Shown: piece after piece, positions 56,256 through 64,000 of the stretch | How the letters are laid out: every line of letters starts with the position of its first letter | Numbering within the stretch: position 1 is the first letter of the stretch | Assembly: GCA_016165875.1 (NCBI GenBank) | Contig: JABBOT010000009.1 | Span: forward strand, 18,304,783-18,368,782 | Source: Acanthopleura granulata | Taxonomy: Eukaryota > Mollusca > Polyplacophora > Chitonida > Chitonidae | DNA: 64,000 nt | Direction of reading: 5' to 3' | Made by a program: the position numbers and the translations under genes | The notes under the pieces: generated by a model | Told to the model about the DNA's origin: nothing | Databases searched by the model: none | Seen by the model: only the letters and a program-made list of their open reading frames with translations

Positions 56256-59200
56256 GTACATAAAAATTCTTTTTTTGGACATAACCTGACCCTATCAGAA
56301 AAAATAGGGTAGGTCAGTCAACAGTGTTGATGGAAAAATAAAAGAAAACATCTTGCAAGCTCTCAATAAAACAGTTCAAAGCAGGGCCCGTATTTGGAGC
56401 TTTGGTTGGGTTACCCCTGGTGAACCTTAATTTGATTTATTTGATTGGTGTTTTATGCCGTACTCAAGAATAATTTACTTATGTGTCTGCATTATGGTGG
56501 GAGGAAACTGGGCAAAGCCCGGGGGAAGCTTTGACCACCTGCACGGGTTGGGTTGCCGACAGACCTTCCCACTTAAAGCTGGAAGGGAAGCCAGTCACAG
56601 CAGGCTTGAGGCTCCTGGGTCATTTGCGTTGCACTAGCGAGCTAACCCCACTGGTGGCTAATGCCAGTAAGAAAGTTAAAAACACAAAGTGAGGTCCTCC
56701 AGAAATGGAGCTGAAAACTGTGCGAAAAAAAGACCTACATTGACTCTTTTTAAGGCAGTAAAATGCAAGGCATTTAAAGGTTTGAATTATAAGGGAGTTT
56801 TACCTCTTGAATAGTTGGTATTAAAATATCTGACGGCTTTGCCTGGAAAGGGAATTTTGTGCTGAGAAGAGAAATGCATGTAATTGCTTCCCTTGAAATA
56901 ATGCAGTTGTCCTAAGCTTTGAACTGCAACCACCACAATCTAGACACATCTGTGGTTGATTGTTGTTTGGAATACAGGGTGTCATAATTGTCATGGTATA
57001 TATTTATGTGAACACACACAGTTAGGTACAGCTTGAAAACAAAATGAACTAAATTTCCATGAAATATATTCATAAATTTTTAGACTACCACTTGAGAATG
57101 TATTTTTCTTTTCTCTAAATATCCGTAATTGATTTGTTTGTTTATTTAACTGGTGATTTCACACTTACATGTAATTAAACATTTTGAAATCGTGCCATCA
57201 CACTGGAGAACTTGTTAAGGCCTTGCTTGATTATGTTTTCTTTAGTGTATGGCACGTACATGAATATGAATAGAGGAAACCTGGCAAAGCATGAAGGAAA
57301 CCACTACATCTTGGCATATAACTGACAAATCTCTTAAGCAAGATTGTACTAGTTCAAATTGCATGTCTGTAGTAGATTTTCACTTGTATAATGACAGGTT
57401 TATGGGTGATAGAAACCAGAGTAAACCACTGACATGTTTGCCAGATACCTGCCAAAATCTCCTGACTAAAGACCGCAGCAAGAGGTGAATTTGAACAAGT
57501 GACCTCATTGCATGGTCAAACAAGTCAGCACTTTAATCATCCAAGCCAGCTTAGCCTCCTTAAATGTTTTAAGTCAACTTTTTCTTTCAACGTTCAGATA
57601 AGGAAGAAGAATGACGTGATCAGAAGGTTGCAGGCGGAACTGCATCAGATTGAGAAGTTCTCTGAGGAGCACATTAGGCGAGTGAAGTCTGAGGCCGAGA
57701 AACAAGAGTCAGCTGACATCAAGAACAGTGAGGGCAGGACACAGAAGCTTTCCCAGGAGGCCAGTCAGCTGAAAACACAGCTGCAAAACCTGATCCAGGA
57801 GCACAGAGAGCAGGAGCAACAGCTCAGGAAGGTAAACCAGAGATGGCTTCAAATCAAATGGGCAAAGATATGAAGAAATCAAATGATTTTTTTTTCATAA
57901 AAAATGAAATGTTTTTATTATTTAATTGGTACCACAATTTAATTGGTACCACAAGGTGGACTGCAGATGGTATTGTGAGCGTGAGGTTAGTGTGTTTACA
58001 TCAAGAACGTGTGAGCACAATATCTGACCGATTTTGCATTTGCTCCGACATGCACAACTATTTTGATCCATTTTGCTTCACTGCACTTGACAAGAACTTC
58101 TGTCTAAAAATCAGATAAGGACCCTAGAAAAATTCCTGGATTCAACATTGTAAACTGTCGTATCTCTCCCTAGAGGCATATTTATACATGTCCATTTTGT
58201 ATTTTGAGTGATGACTGCAGAGTGGAAGTGTTCATATTATGCAATAGCAGTGAAAGTTTACAGTCCAGGAAAATTAATTTTCAACAACAGAAGTAACATT
58301 ACCATAACATTAAAACTGGACTGAAATTTTAAAGTTATTTTTCAAACTGTTAATGTCTTTTTGAACTGATTCTGCACATGCTATGGCAGAAATTCTGCAC
58401 AGCCTTGGAAAGAAATATTTATCGTCCAATTGTTCATGTCCGTAATACTACGTCCATAGTGAGGTCTATAATTCATGTAATGTAATAACATGTAAATAGT
58501 TAAAAAAATTATTAATTTTATCTGTAAGAATTTAAGTTATAGTTTGACAATGTTTTTAATGCATGTAATATGAAAAACGTTTCTCATGTGATATTTAGTG
58601 AAGTCTGCCCAAAATATATCATTGTGTGCCTCTTGTATCTTTACAGAAAAAGTTCAAGATTGAAACAGAAGTTGAAAACTGGATCCAGAAATATGACAAT
58701 GATATGGGAGAAAGACAGGTTTGTGAAAACACAGTTTTGTATGCATTGATGTCAGTTTTGACAACCTTTGCCATAGTGTTGAAATAATAATATGTCACTG
58801 CTGCCACTGCATGGTGCTGAAGTTAAATTCCCAATAGTAAAGGCCTTATACAAACTAAAAACGTGTTTGAAAGACATGTAGGATTGGACGGCAGTTCAAG
58901 ATATGAACAATATTCTCTACATGTGCCATATTGAACAGATTAATCTGTGGAAATGCTAAATTTAAAGTTGATAACATGAGGTGAAACACTGTTTTTGTCA
59001 GCAAATAAAGAAGTGAAAAATTATTTTATTGTCATCATCATCATCATTGCAGTCACCATTGTCATCAGCATTATCCCCCTCATCCTCACCATTTTTATTC
59101 ATTTTCACTAGTGTACTAAATGGTGATTTTTTTTTTTGGTTTTTTTTTTTGGTTTTTTTTTCATCAAAGGATGAATATGAAGAGATTGATGCTGTTTACA

Positions 59201-59436
59201 CCGAGGAAAAGAAACAGCTCCATGAGCTGGAGGAGAGATTCACCACGCTGGAGGCTGAATACCTGCAGATCATGGAGGAGAGGCGCATTGCGCGAGAACG
59301 ACGTGAAGCGGCCGAGAGGGAAATGGCACTGATGATAAAATCTGCCACCACCATTCAGGCCTTCTGGAGATCATATAAGGTCAGGAAGGCTCTCAAGGCT
59401 CGCAAGAAGAAAGGGGGTGGCAAAAAGAAGAAGTAA
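55383..59436 (+). CDS. DRC10: Dynein regulatory complex subunit 10 (IQCD)
   Basis: DRC10 is a coiled-coil, IQ-motif subunit of the nexin-dynein regulatory complex that ties axonemal doublets and tunes dynein in motile cilia. Exons: 55383-56255, 57598-57831, 58647-58718, 59170-59436; all introns GT-AG and phase 0. Product 481 residues; human IQCD is about 449. Conserved blocks: [12 protein letters not shown] (human TKNVLRLLLSNP), [20 protein letters not shown] (human [20 protein letters not shown]) and DAVYTEEK. An IQ motif ([15 protein letters not shown], about 455-470) precedes a Lys/Gly-rich tail, as in human. Start is ATG 55383; the frame is open further upstream from a non-ATG codon. AATAAA at 59803-59808 is the likely poly(A) signal. 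Confidence 0.95.
56286..56416 (+). repeat. Dispersed repeat, copy 2
   Basis: CTGACCCTATCAGAAAAAAT, AGGGTAGGTCAGT, CAGTTCAAAGCAGGGCCCGT and TTTGGTTGGGTTACCCCTGG, matching 54236-54412 in order. Lies 30 bp into DRC10 intron 1. Confidence 0.5.
56431..56830 (-). mobile_element. SINE family A joined to a further shared segment
   Basis: SINE part: TTTATTTGATTGGTGTTTTA, TGCCGTACTCAAGAATAATT, GGGCAAAGCCCGGGGGAAGC, CTGCACGGGTTGGGTTGCCG, GGCTCCTGGGTCATTTGCGT. It continues past the normal head into about 170 bp (AGCTGAAAACTGTGCG, AAAGACCTACATTGACTCTT, TTTAAGGCAGTAAAATGCAA) that follows the SINE in the same order at 60340-60720. In DRC10 intron 1. Confidence 0.75.
57598..57831 (+). CDS. DRC10: DRC10 exon 2
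   Basis: Residues 292-369, all coiled coil: [20 protein letters not shown] ... [20 protein letters not shown]. Heptad pattern, rich in Glu, Lys and Gln. Ends QQLRK at AAG|GTAAAC. Confidence 0.95.
58647..58718 (+). CDS. DRC10: DRC10 exon 3
   Basis: Residues 370-393 (72 bp). [20 protein letters not shown], the most conserved block of the family. Too short to stand out by ORF length; placed by similarity and phase-0 borders. Confidence 0.94.
59170..59436 (+). CDS. DRC10: DRC10 exon 4 (IQ motif and stop)
   Basis: Residues 394-481 and [23 protein letters not shown], long charged helix, then the IQ motif at about 455-470 and [10 protein letters not shown]. The pyrimidine tract is an unusual near-pure T run with GG interruptions (59127-59161). 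Confidence 0.95.
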   Translation, partial: DEYEEIDAVYTEEKKQLHELEERFTTLEAEYLQIMEERRIARERREAAEREMALMIKSATTIQAFWRSYKVRKALKARKKKGGGKKKK

Positions 59437-59802
59437 ACCCTGAAATGGGGAAGGTTTTCTTTTTTGGGGGGGGGGGTCTGACACATGGAAACCAGTGGGG
59501 ATCGAGGCAATGGATGTTGCAGCGCCCTTAATTTTTCATGTGTTTTGTATAGGACTTGTATTTAGCTGTGATTGGCCATGAAAACGTTTGAAGACGTAAA
59601 TTTCCTGTGCATTGATATCCATACTTAGTAAAATCGTGTAACACTTGGGTTTCAGAGAGAATTCACATCACAAGTGTAAGTGTGCAGGCAAATATAGTTT
59701 TCACACCAAACTGATTTATACTTTCAAGAAAGCAACAGATTTGCCAATATGGACTGTGATAATATTGATTTTTTGAAGAGGCTCTATAGAATCTTGGAGT
59801 GT

Positions 59803-59808
59803 AATAAA
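59803..59808 (+). terminator. DRC10: Candidate poly(A) signal of DRC10
   Basis: AATAAA in GTGTAATAAATTG, about 370 bp after the stop codon; first canonical hexamer downstream on this strand. Confidence 0.55.
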
Positions 59809-60339
59809 TTGTATAAATGTTACAGTGTAATCGTGTCGAGTGGTGATATTTTTTAACCAATTTCAAGGGGCGTCACTCTGACGTCCTGGTTATTTGTATG
59901 TGTGGTTAAATTGTCTCCCGTGATTTGGATCCCGACGTCTCATTTGATGTCGATTATACATGTACAACTGTTACTGATTTTATTTACGTAGCCACCGAGA
60001 AAATGTTGATTGCGTCTCCTTTCGAGGTGTCCAGTCTTTCGTCGGAATATTATATGATCATTTTGAATGTCATCTTCTGGCTTGGGCCTGGCTTGTCACC
60101 TTTACACGCAGTCTGATATATCTTAGGCAAATATTACCAGCGGATCTCATCGTTTATTTCAAATGTTTATTACTTTGGTTTCGTGACGTGTTTTTTCCGA
60201 TAAGGCCCCTATAATCTGGCCACATAGATGTATATACATGTATGGCACTCGAAATTACATCATATATATGCACCAGAACCTCACTTTCAACAGCTTGGGT
60301 AATCAAATGAATGTGAAAGAAAGCCAATTTTATGCATAT

Positions 60340-60720
60340 TGTTTATTTGATTAGTGTTTTACGCTACGCTCGAGAATATTTCACTTATTCACCAACGATC
60401 AGCACTATTTTGGGGGGGGGGGGGGTAACCAGGCAGAGCCCGGGGGAAGCTCATGACCATCTGCACGGGTTGGGTTGCTGACAGACCTTCCTCTTACGGC
60501 TAGAAGGGAAGCTAGCAAGAGTTGGACTTAAGGCTCCTTAGGTCATAACGTTGCACTGGCGAGCTATCCCCCCTGGTCGCTAAGGCCAGCAAGAAAGGTG
60601 AAAACATGACATAAGGTCCTTCACACATACAGCTGAAAACTCTGCGTTAAAAAGACCTGCATTGCCTTTTTTAAGGGAGTGAAATGTATTTAAACGTTGG
60701 AATTCTGAGGGTGTTTTATA
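60340..60720 (-). mobile_element. SINE family A joined to shared segment, second copy
   Basis: TTATTTGATTAGTGTTTTAC, a run of 14-15 G, CAGGCAGAGCCCGGGGGAAG, CTGCACGGGTTGGGTTGCTG, AAGAGTTGGACTTAAGGCTC, then AGCTGAAAACTCTGCG, AAAGACCTGCATTGCCTTTT and TTATAAACCATACAG. Parallels 56431-56830 over its whole length. Confidence 0.75.
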
Positions 60721-61059
60721 AACCATACAGCCAGTGTTGAGGTTCTCTGACGTCACAAAAAGTTTTTCCTGCTCTATCATCTATGATGTTGGAACAATAT
60801 AATTTCATTATAAATCTGTCATGATGGAGCATTTGTTTTTTACCGAAGAGTAAGAGGTTCAGTAACTTTCACAAAATTTTCACCTGCAGATGAATATAGA
60901 AGATGTGATGGTGATGTGACATCAGAGTACCCTTGTTTTTGATATATGTGATAATCATTACACAAATGCATATTTCAGCCAAAATGAGATGCAGTATTGT
61001 ATAAGTTGGCTCAGATAAGACATTTACAACATGTCAGAAAGTGTTGAACATTTTACAAA

Positions 61060-61245
61060 TATATATTTATTTATTTATTTCATTTGTGTTTTCCACCGTA
61101 CTCAAGAATATTTTACTTACACTGGGCAAAGCCCGGGGAAAACCAACGACCCAACGCAGGTTGCTGGTGGACCTTCCCACGTTCGGCCTTAGAGGACGCT
61201 AGCAAGAACTGGACTTGAACTCACAGCGGCCGCAACGGTGGAAGA
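61060..61245 (-). mobile_element. SINE family A copy
   Basis: TTTATTTATTTATTTCATTT, GTTTTCCACCGTACTCAAGA, TGGGCAAAGCCCGGGGAAAA, GCAGGTTGCTGGTGGACCTT and CTGGACTTGAACTCACAGCG. Internal deletion of the CCAGCATTATGGTGGG block. Confidence 0.8.
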
Positions 61246-61539
61246 CTTTTGGGTTTTACGAATATATAAACAGAGTACATGTGCAACCAACAATCGCAAG
61301 GCTGAACAAATTCGCCGTTGATGTGGTAATCCGGCATAGGCCAAGCATAGGTGAGGCTATATATATGTTCTATCTTCTGTTAAGCACCAGTTTTGTATAG
61401 AAGCCAGCGTGTCTCCACTGCGTCAACATCTCATGAATACGCAAGTTGTTTTTGTTTTACACACAGCAAAACAAGCCTGTTATCATTTCAGCTTTGCCCT
61501 CCATATACCGTTTACATAGCCGCTTATCTGAAACTTGCT

Positions 61540-61690
61540 GCCGCCTCGGTGGCGAGTTATTACAGCGTCTGGTGCGAGATTCAGGATCAATCCCGGGTCC
61601 GGGTCATACCAAAGGCTTTGACAATGGTACTTGTTGTCTCACGCTTGTTGCTCAGTGCTGAGACAGTAGACTAAGGAAACAGGACTGGCC
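61540..61690 (+). mobile_element. tRNA-derived SINE (family B)
   Basis: CCGCCTCGGTGGCGAGTTAT (A-box-like), GGATCAATCCCGGGTCCGGG (B-box-like), TACTTGTTGTCTCACGCTTG, TTGCTCAGTGCTGAGACAGT and GGAAACAGGACTGG. Same family as 1990-2282. Confidence 0.7.
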
Positions 61691-61811
61691 CCTGTTCCAC
61701 AAAGCAGTCGTAGACTAAGCCGATTATAACTACCATGACAACCCATGTTAAAGAGCTAGGCAGTCAAGGTAGTTACAATCAATTTAGCCTAAGGTTGCTT
61801 TGTGGAACAGG
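61691..61811. mobile_element. 121-bp MITE-like foldback
   Basis: Terminal inverted repeats CCTGTTCCACAAAGCAGTCG and TTGCTTTGTGGAACAGG; the arms continue inward with ACTAAGCCGATTATAACTAC and GTAGTTACAATCAATTTAGC. Abuts the family-B SINE, so one inserted beside the other. Confidence 0.7.
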
Positions 61812-63846
61812 TTCCTGGTCGGTCCGCTGTCAGTATAATGTGACTGGGTGAGGTGTCATGTCTGGTGGTTTTGGCATGATGTTCCAGTGGTGGCAGTTCT
61901 TTAACGGCACGGACTTGCCCTGCCACAAGAAGATGCAGTGCGCATGTTTAAACATACTAAGGGTTCCTCGTCGTCATATGACTGAAAAATTGCGTCGTAA
62001 AAACAAGCATACTCATATACATGTCCACCATGCTCTCAAGTACCTTACATAACTGCCAAAAGTCCGTGGTTTAACTCGGACACTCAGGATTTTCTCAACT
62101 ACCCAGAAAACTGACCGCGAAGGTACAAGAGTATCAAGAATCAAACAACTAAAGTGATACCCATACCTGGATTTGAAATGTCAAGAGGCATTGGCTTGTA
62201 GATATGGAGATGTTGAATTCATGTCAGATTGTCAAATGCCTCATCTTTGCACTATTATTGAATGAATTGTGCATATTCTACATTGTTACTGTAGCTCAGT
62301 TTAAGTTTATTAAAGAATCTGGCATCTTGTATATGTGTCTCACATAGCAGAATATGAATGTGCACATATAACTTTTCACTCTCTCAAAGCTATCGATCCA
62401 GTCCTTGACATAACCTTATACACTGACATTTACTAGAAGATGCTCTCTGTTTTGTATAAGATTTTTCTCACTTCATAGAGTGGAAATTTTCGAATGCCAA
62501 AATACCCATATCATCATCTCTTATAAACTACTCTCTAAAAACTACTGCGTACCAGTGGTACACATTGTTGTTGCCAAAATGCACATGCACATAATTTTGT
62601 GTACCAGCAGTACACAGTTTGTGTAATACATCCACAATGACGTGTGTGTCAGTGATACACAATTCGTCTACCACCGATGCACATTCATTGTGAGTATGCG
62701 AATTTGTACACAGTCATTTCACAGAGTACATTTCTGTAGTTCCTCTTTCGTTGCTCTGTGGATATTGTAGAACAAAAAACCACGTGTAACGGGTTTTTTT
62801 TTTACATTAATTGCATAGCTCTAGAACGGAAAAAAAAACTGTCCTAAGAGGTTGTTAATTGGTTTGTTGCATCTCTAATGAGAATTATCGACTCTACCAG
62901 TGTTATAGTCTGGAAATATTTCTCGATGTACCAAAAAGGGCATCGACAGTGTTCGAAGAGAGCAAGACATAAGAGGAGGGATAATCGTGTCCTGCCTTAA
63001 GTATCAGGAAGCCGTTGACGGACGACGGAATATACAACTGCAGCTGAGTTTTTCACACAATGCCTCCCCGCCCCTCCTCCCCACCACTGCCCGCAATGAG
63101 CTGATTTCCCAGGAGTGCCGAACGCGCAACAGACTCGAGCCTGGTAATATACATGCGGGGAGAAAAACCGGCGGAGATAACTGAAACTACAGTGTGACAT
63201 ACATTAATCTAATATCGCGGTTTTGGAATAAAGACATAACAAATAAATATTCTGTTAATAATCAAGGGAGCCATACTTTGCGCGGTTTCTCTGAAGCTGC
63301 GTGTGCTTCATGTGCTGCATGTGATATCTCTCATTGTCTTTCTGTACAGTTCTGAGCGCTTTGAGGAACACCTATATAATCACGGAACACTTCTCAGTAA
63401 GTGCATGGCTTGCATAAGTGTGTGGCTTGCTGTAATGATTTACCATCTTACAAAACATTAGGCTATGAAATCTTCATCAGTGTGGGCATGTGGAATTCAG
63501 TTCATATTTTAGACAATTCAATTCCTTCTTTCTTTAACCTTCTTAATTATTACCTGTTTTGAGATTTCAAAGCAATAATTGTGTGAAATTCATATTTCTC
63601 GTAACGTTTGTCGTAAAGGACATTTTCTAGGTTATAGTGACATAAGGCAAAGTCATTTACGAGAAAAGTTACGAGAATTTGATTTACGAAGTTTTGTGAA
63701 AGCGGACCTGGGATTTTAAATTCAAGGAAGCACAGACTGAAATACGTTACATTTAGCCCCCTCCCCATATATCGACTCCGATCCCAATTGGATTTACCGT
63801 TCTGTTGCAATGCTAATTGTATGACTGAAATATTTATTCCTTCATG
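61812..63846. other. Intergenic, no supported gene
   Basis: Short irregular repeats of GTACCAGTGGTACACA type at about 62548-62700. A GC-richer patch at 63000-63180 has an open frame without start context, codon bias or splice fit. Nothing else distinct. Confidence 0.5.
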
Positions 63847-63990
63847 GGGGGCCTCCGTGGCCGAAGTGATTCGAGTGCTAGAGCAGCGCAATGACCCATG
63901 TGCCTCTCACCGGTCGCTCTTGGATCAATAGGGAAGTTTCGAGTTCGAATTCTTTCGTCGTAGAAGATAAAAAGAGTTCAACGGTGTCAT
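63847..63990 (+). mobile_element. SINE family A, tRNA-like head at right window edge
   Basis: GGCCTCCGTGGCCGAAGTGA (A-box), GAGCAGCGCAATGACCCATG, CTCACCGGTCGCTCTTGGAT and TTTCGAGTTCGAATTC (B-box GTTCGAATTC). The best-preserved head in the window; it shows that family A is also tRNA-derived. Confidence 0.75.
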
Positions 63991-64000
63991 GTGACGTGTC

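Larger units (their letters stand above)
59437..61059 (+). other. DRC10: DRC10 3' UTR and intergenic sequence
   Basis: 3' UTR probably to about 59830 (AATAAA at 59803). The stretch to 60340 has no supported gene; an open frame at 59925-60116 begins with TTG and has no family signal. Then comes the SINE-containing segment 60340-60720 and AT-rich sequence without features. Confidence 0.6.

Noticed and set aside
56256..56312. Extension of DRC10 exon 1 ([10 protein letters not shown]...)
   Set aside because: Lies beyond the GAG|GTACAT donor and runs into a dispersed repeat.
62987..63200. GC-richer open frames on both strands
   Set aside because: No start context, domain or splice logic.
63847..63960. 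Possible tRNA gene (A- and B-box-like words)
   Set aside because: It is the tRNA-like head of SINE family A; no complete cloverleaf can be drawn. The same holds for the heads at 1990-2282 and 61540-61690.

Overview
The window looks like nuclear DNA of a marine lophotrochozoan animal (mollusc or brachiopod-like). Genes are split by many small introns with GT-AG borders, the AT-rich non-coding DNA is full of short interspersed repeats and minisatellites, and there is a complete LINE of the I/Nimb type. Organism assignment is an inference from gene structure and repeat style; no database was searched.

Layout. 1-660 is a 23-bp minisatellite. 1208-3096 (+) may hold a two-exon gene for a 90-residue secreted peptide; its intron contains a 56-bp satellite split by a tRNA-derived SINE. 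3.1-6.6 kb has no recognised gene but two foldback elements and a SINE fragment. 6626-12550 (-) is a full-length non-LTR retrotransposon with both ORFs open and a 13-bp target-site duplication. 12.6-18.4 kb is repeat-rich and probably includes the 3' UTR of the next gene. 18372-54934 (-) is a two-pore channel gene (TPCN1-like): 26 coding exons join in one frame across all 25 junctions to give 808 residues. A nested, strongly codon-biased coiled-coil ORF lies on the opposite strand in its intron 3 (44419-44766). 55383-59436 (+) is DRC10/IQCD, a subunit of the ciliary nexin-dynein regulatory complex: four exons, 481 residues. 59.4-64 kb is intergenic and rich in SINEs.

TPCN1 and DRC10 are divergently transcribed from start codons 448 bp apart. 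The same head-to-head pair is, from memory, present in human 12q24.13 (TPCN1/IQCD), which suggests an old bidirectional promoter. The two products have no obvious shared pathway (endolysosomal cation channel and axonemal protein), so shared regulation is the likelier link.

The most unusual pattern is inside the channel gene. At exons 3, 10, 11, 19 and 24 an exon edge with its splice site has been copied locally, either as one partial copy or as a tandem array, leaving decoy acceptors or donors next to the real ones. In exon 24 the real donor and the last coding residues lie inside the first unit of an 82-bp array.
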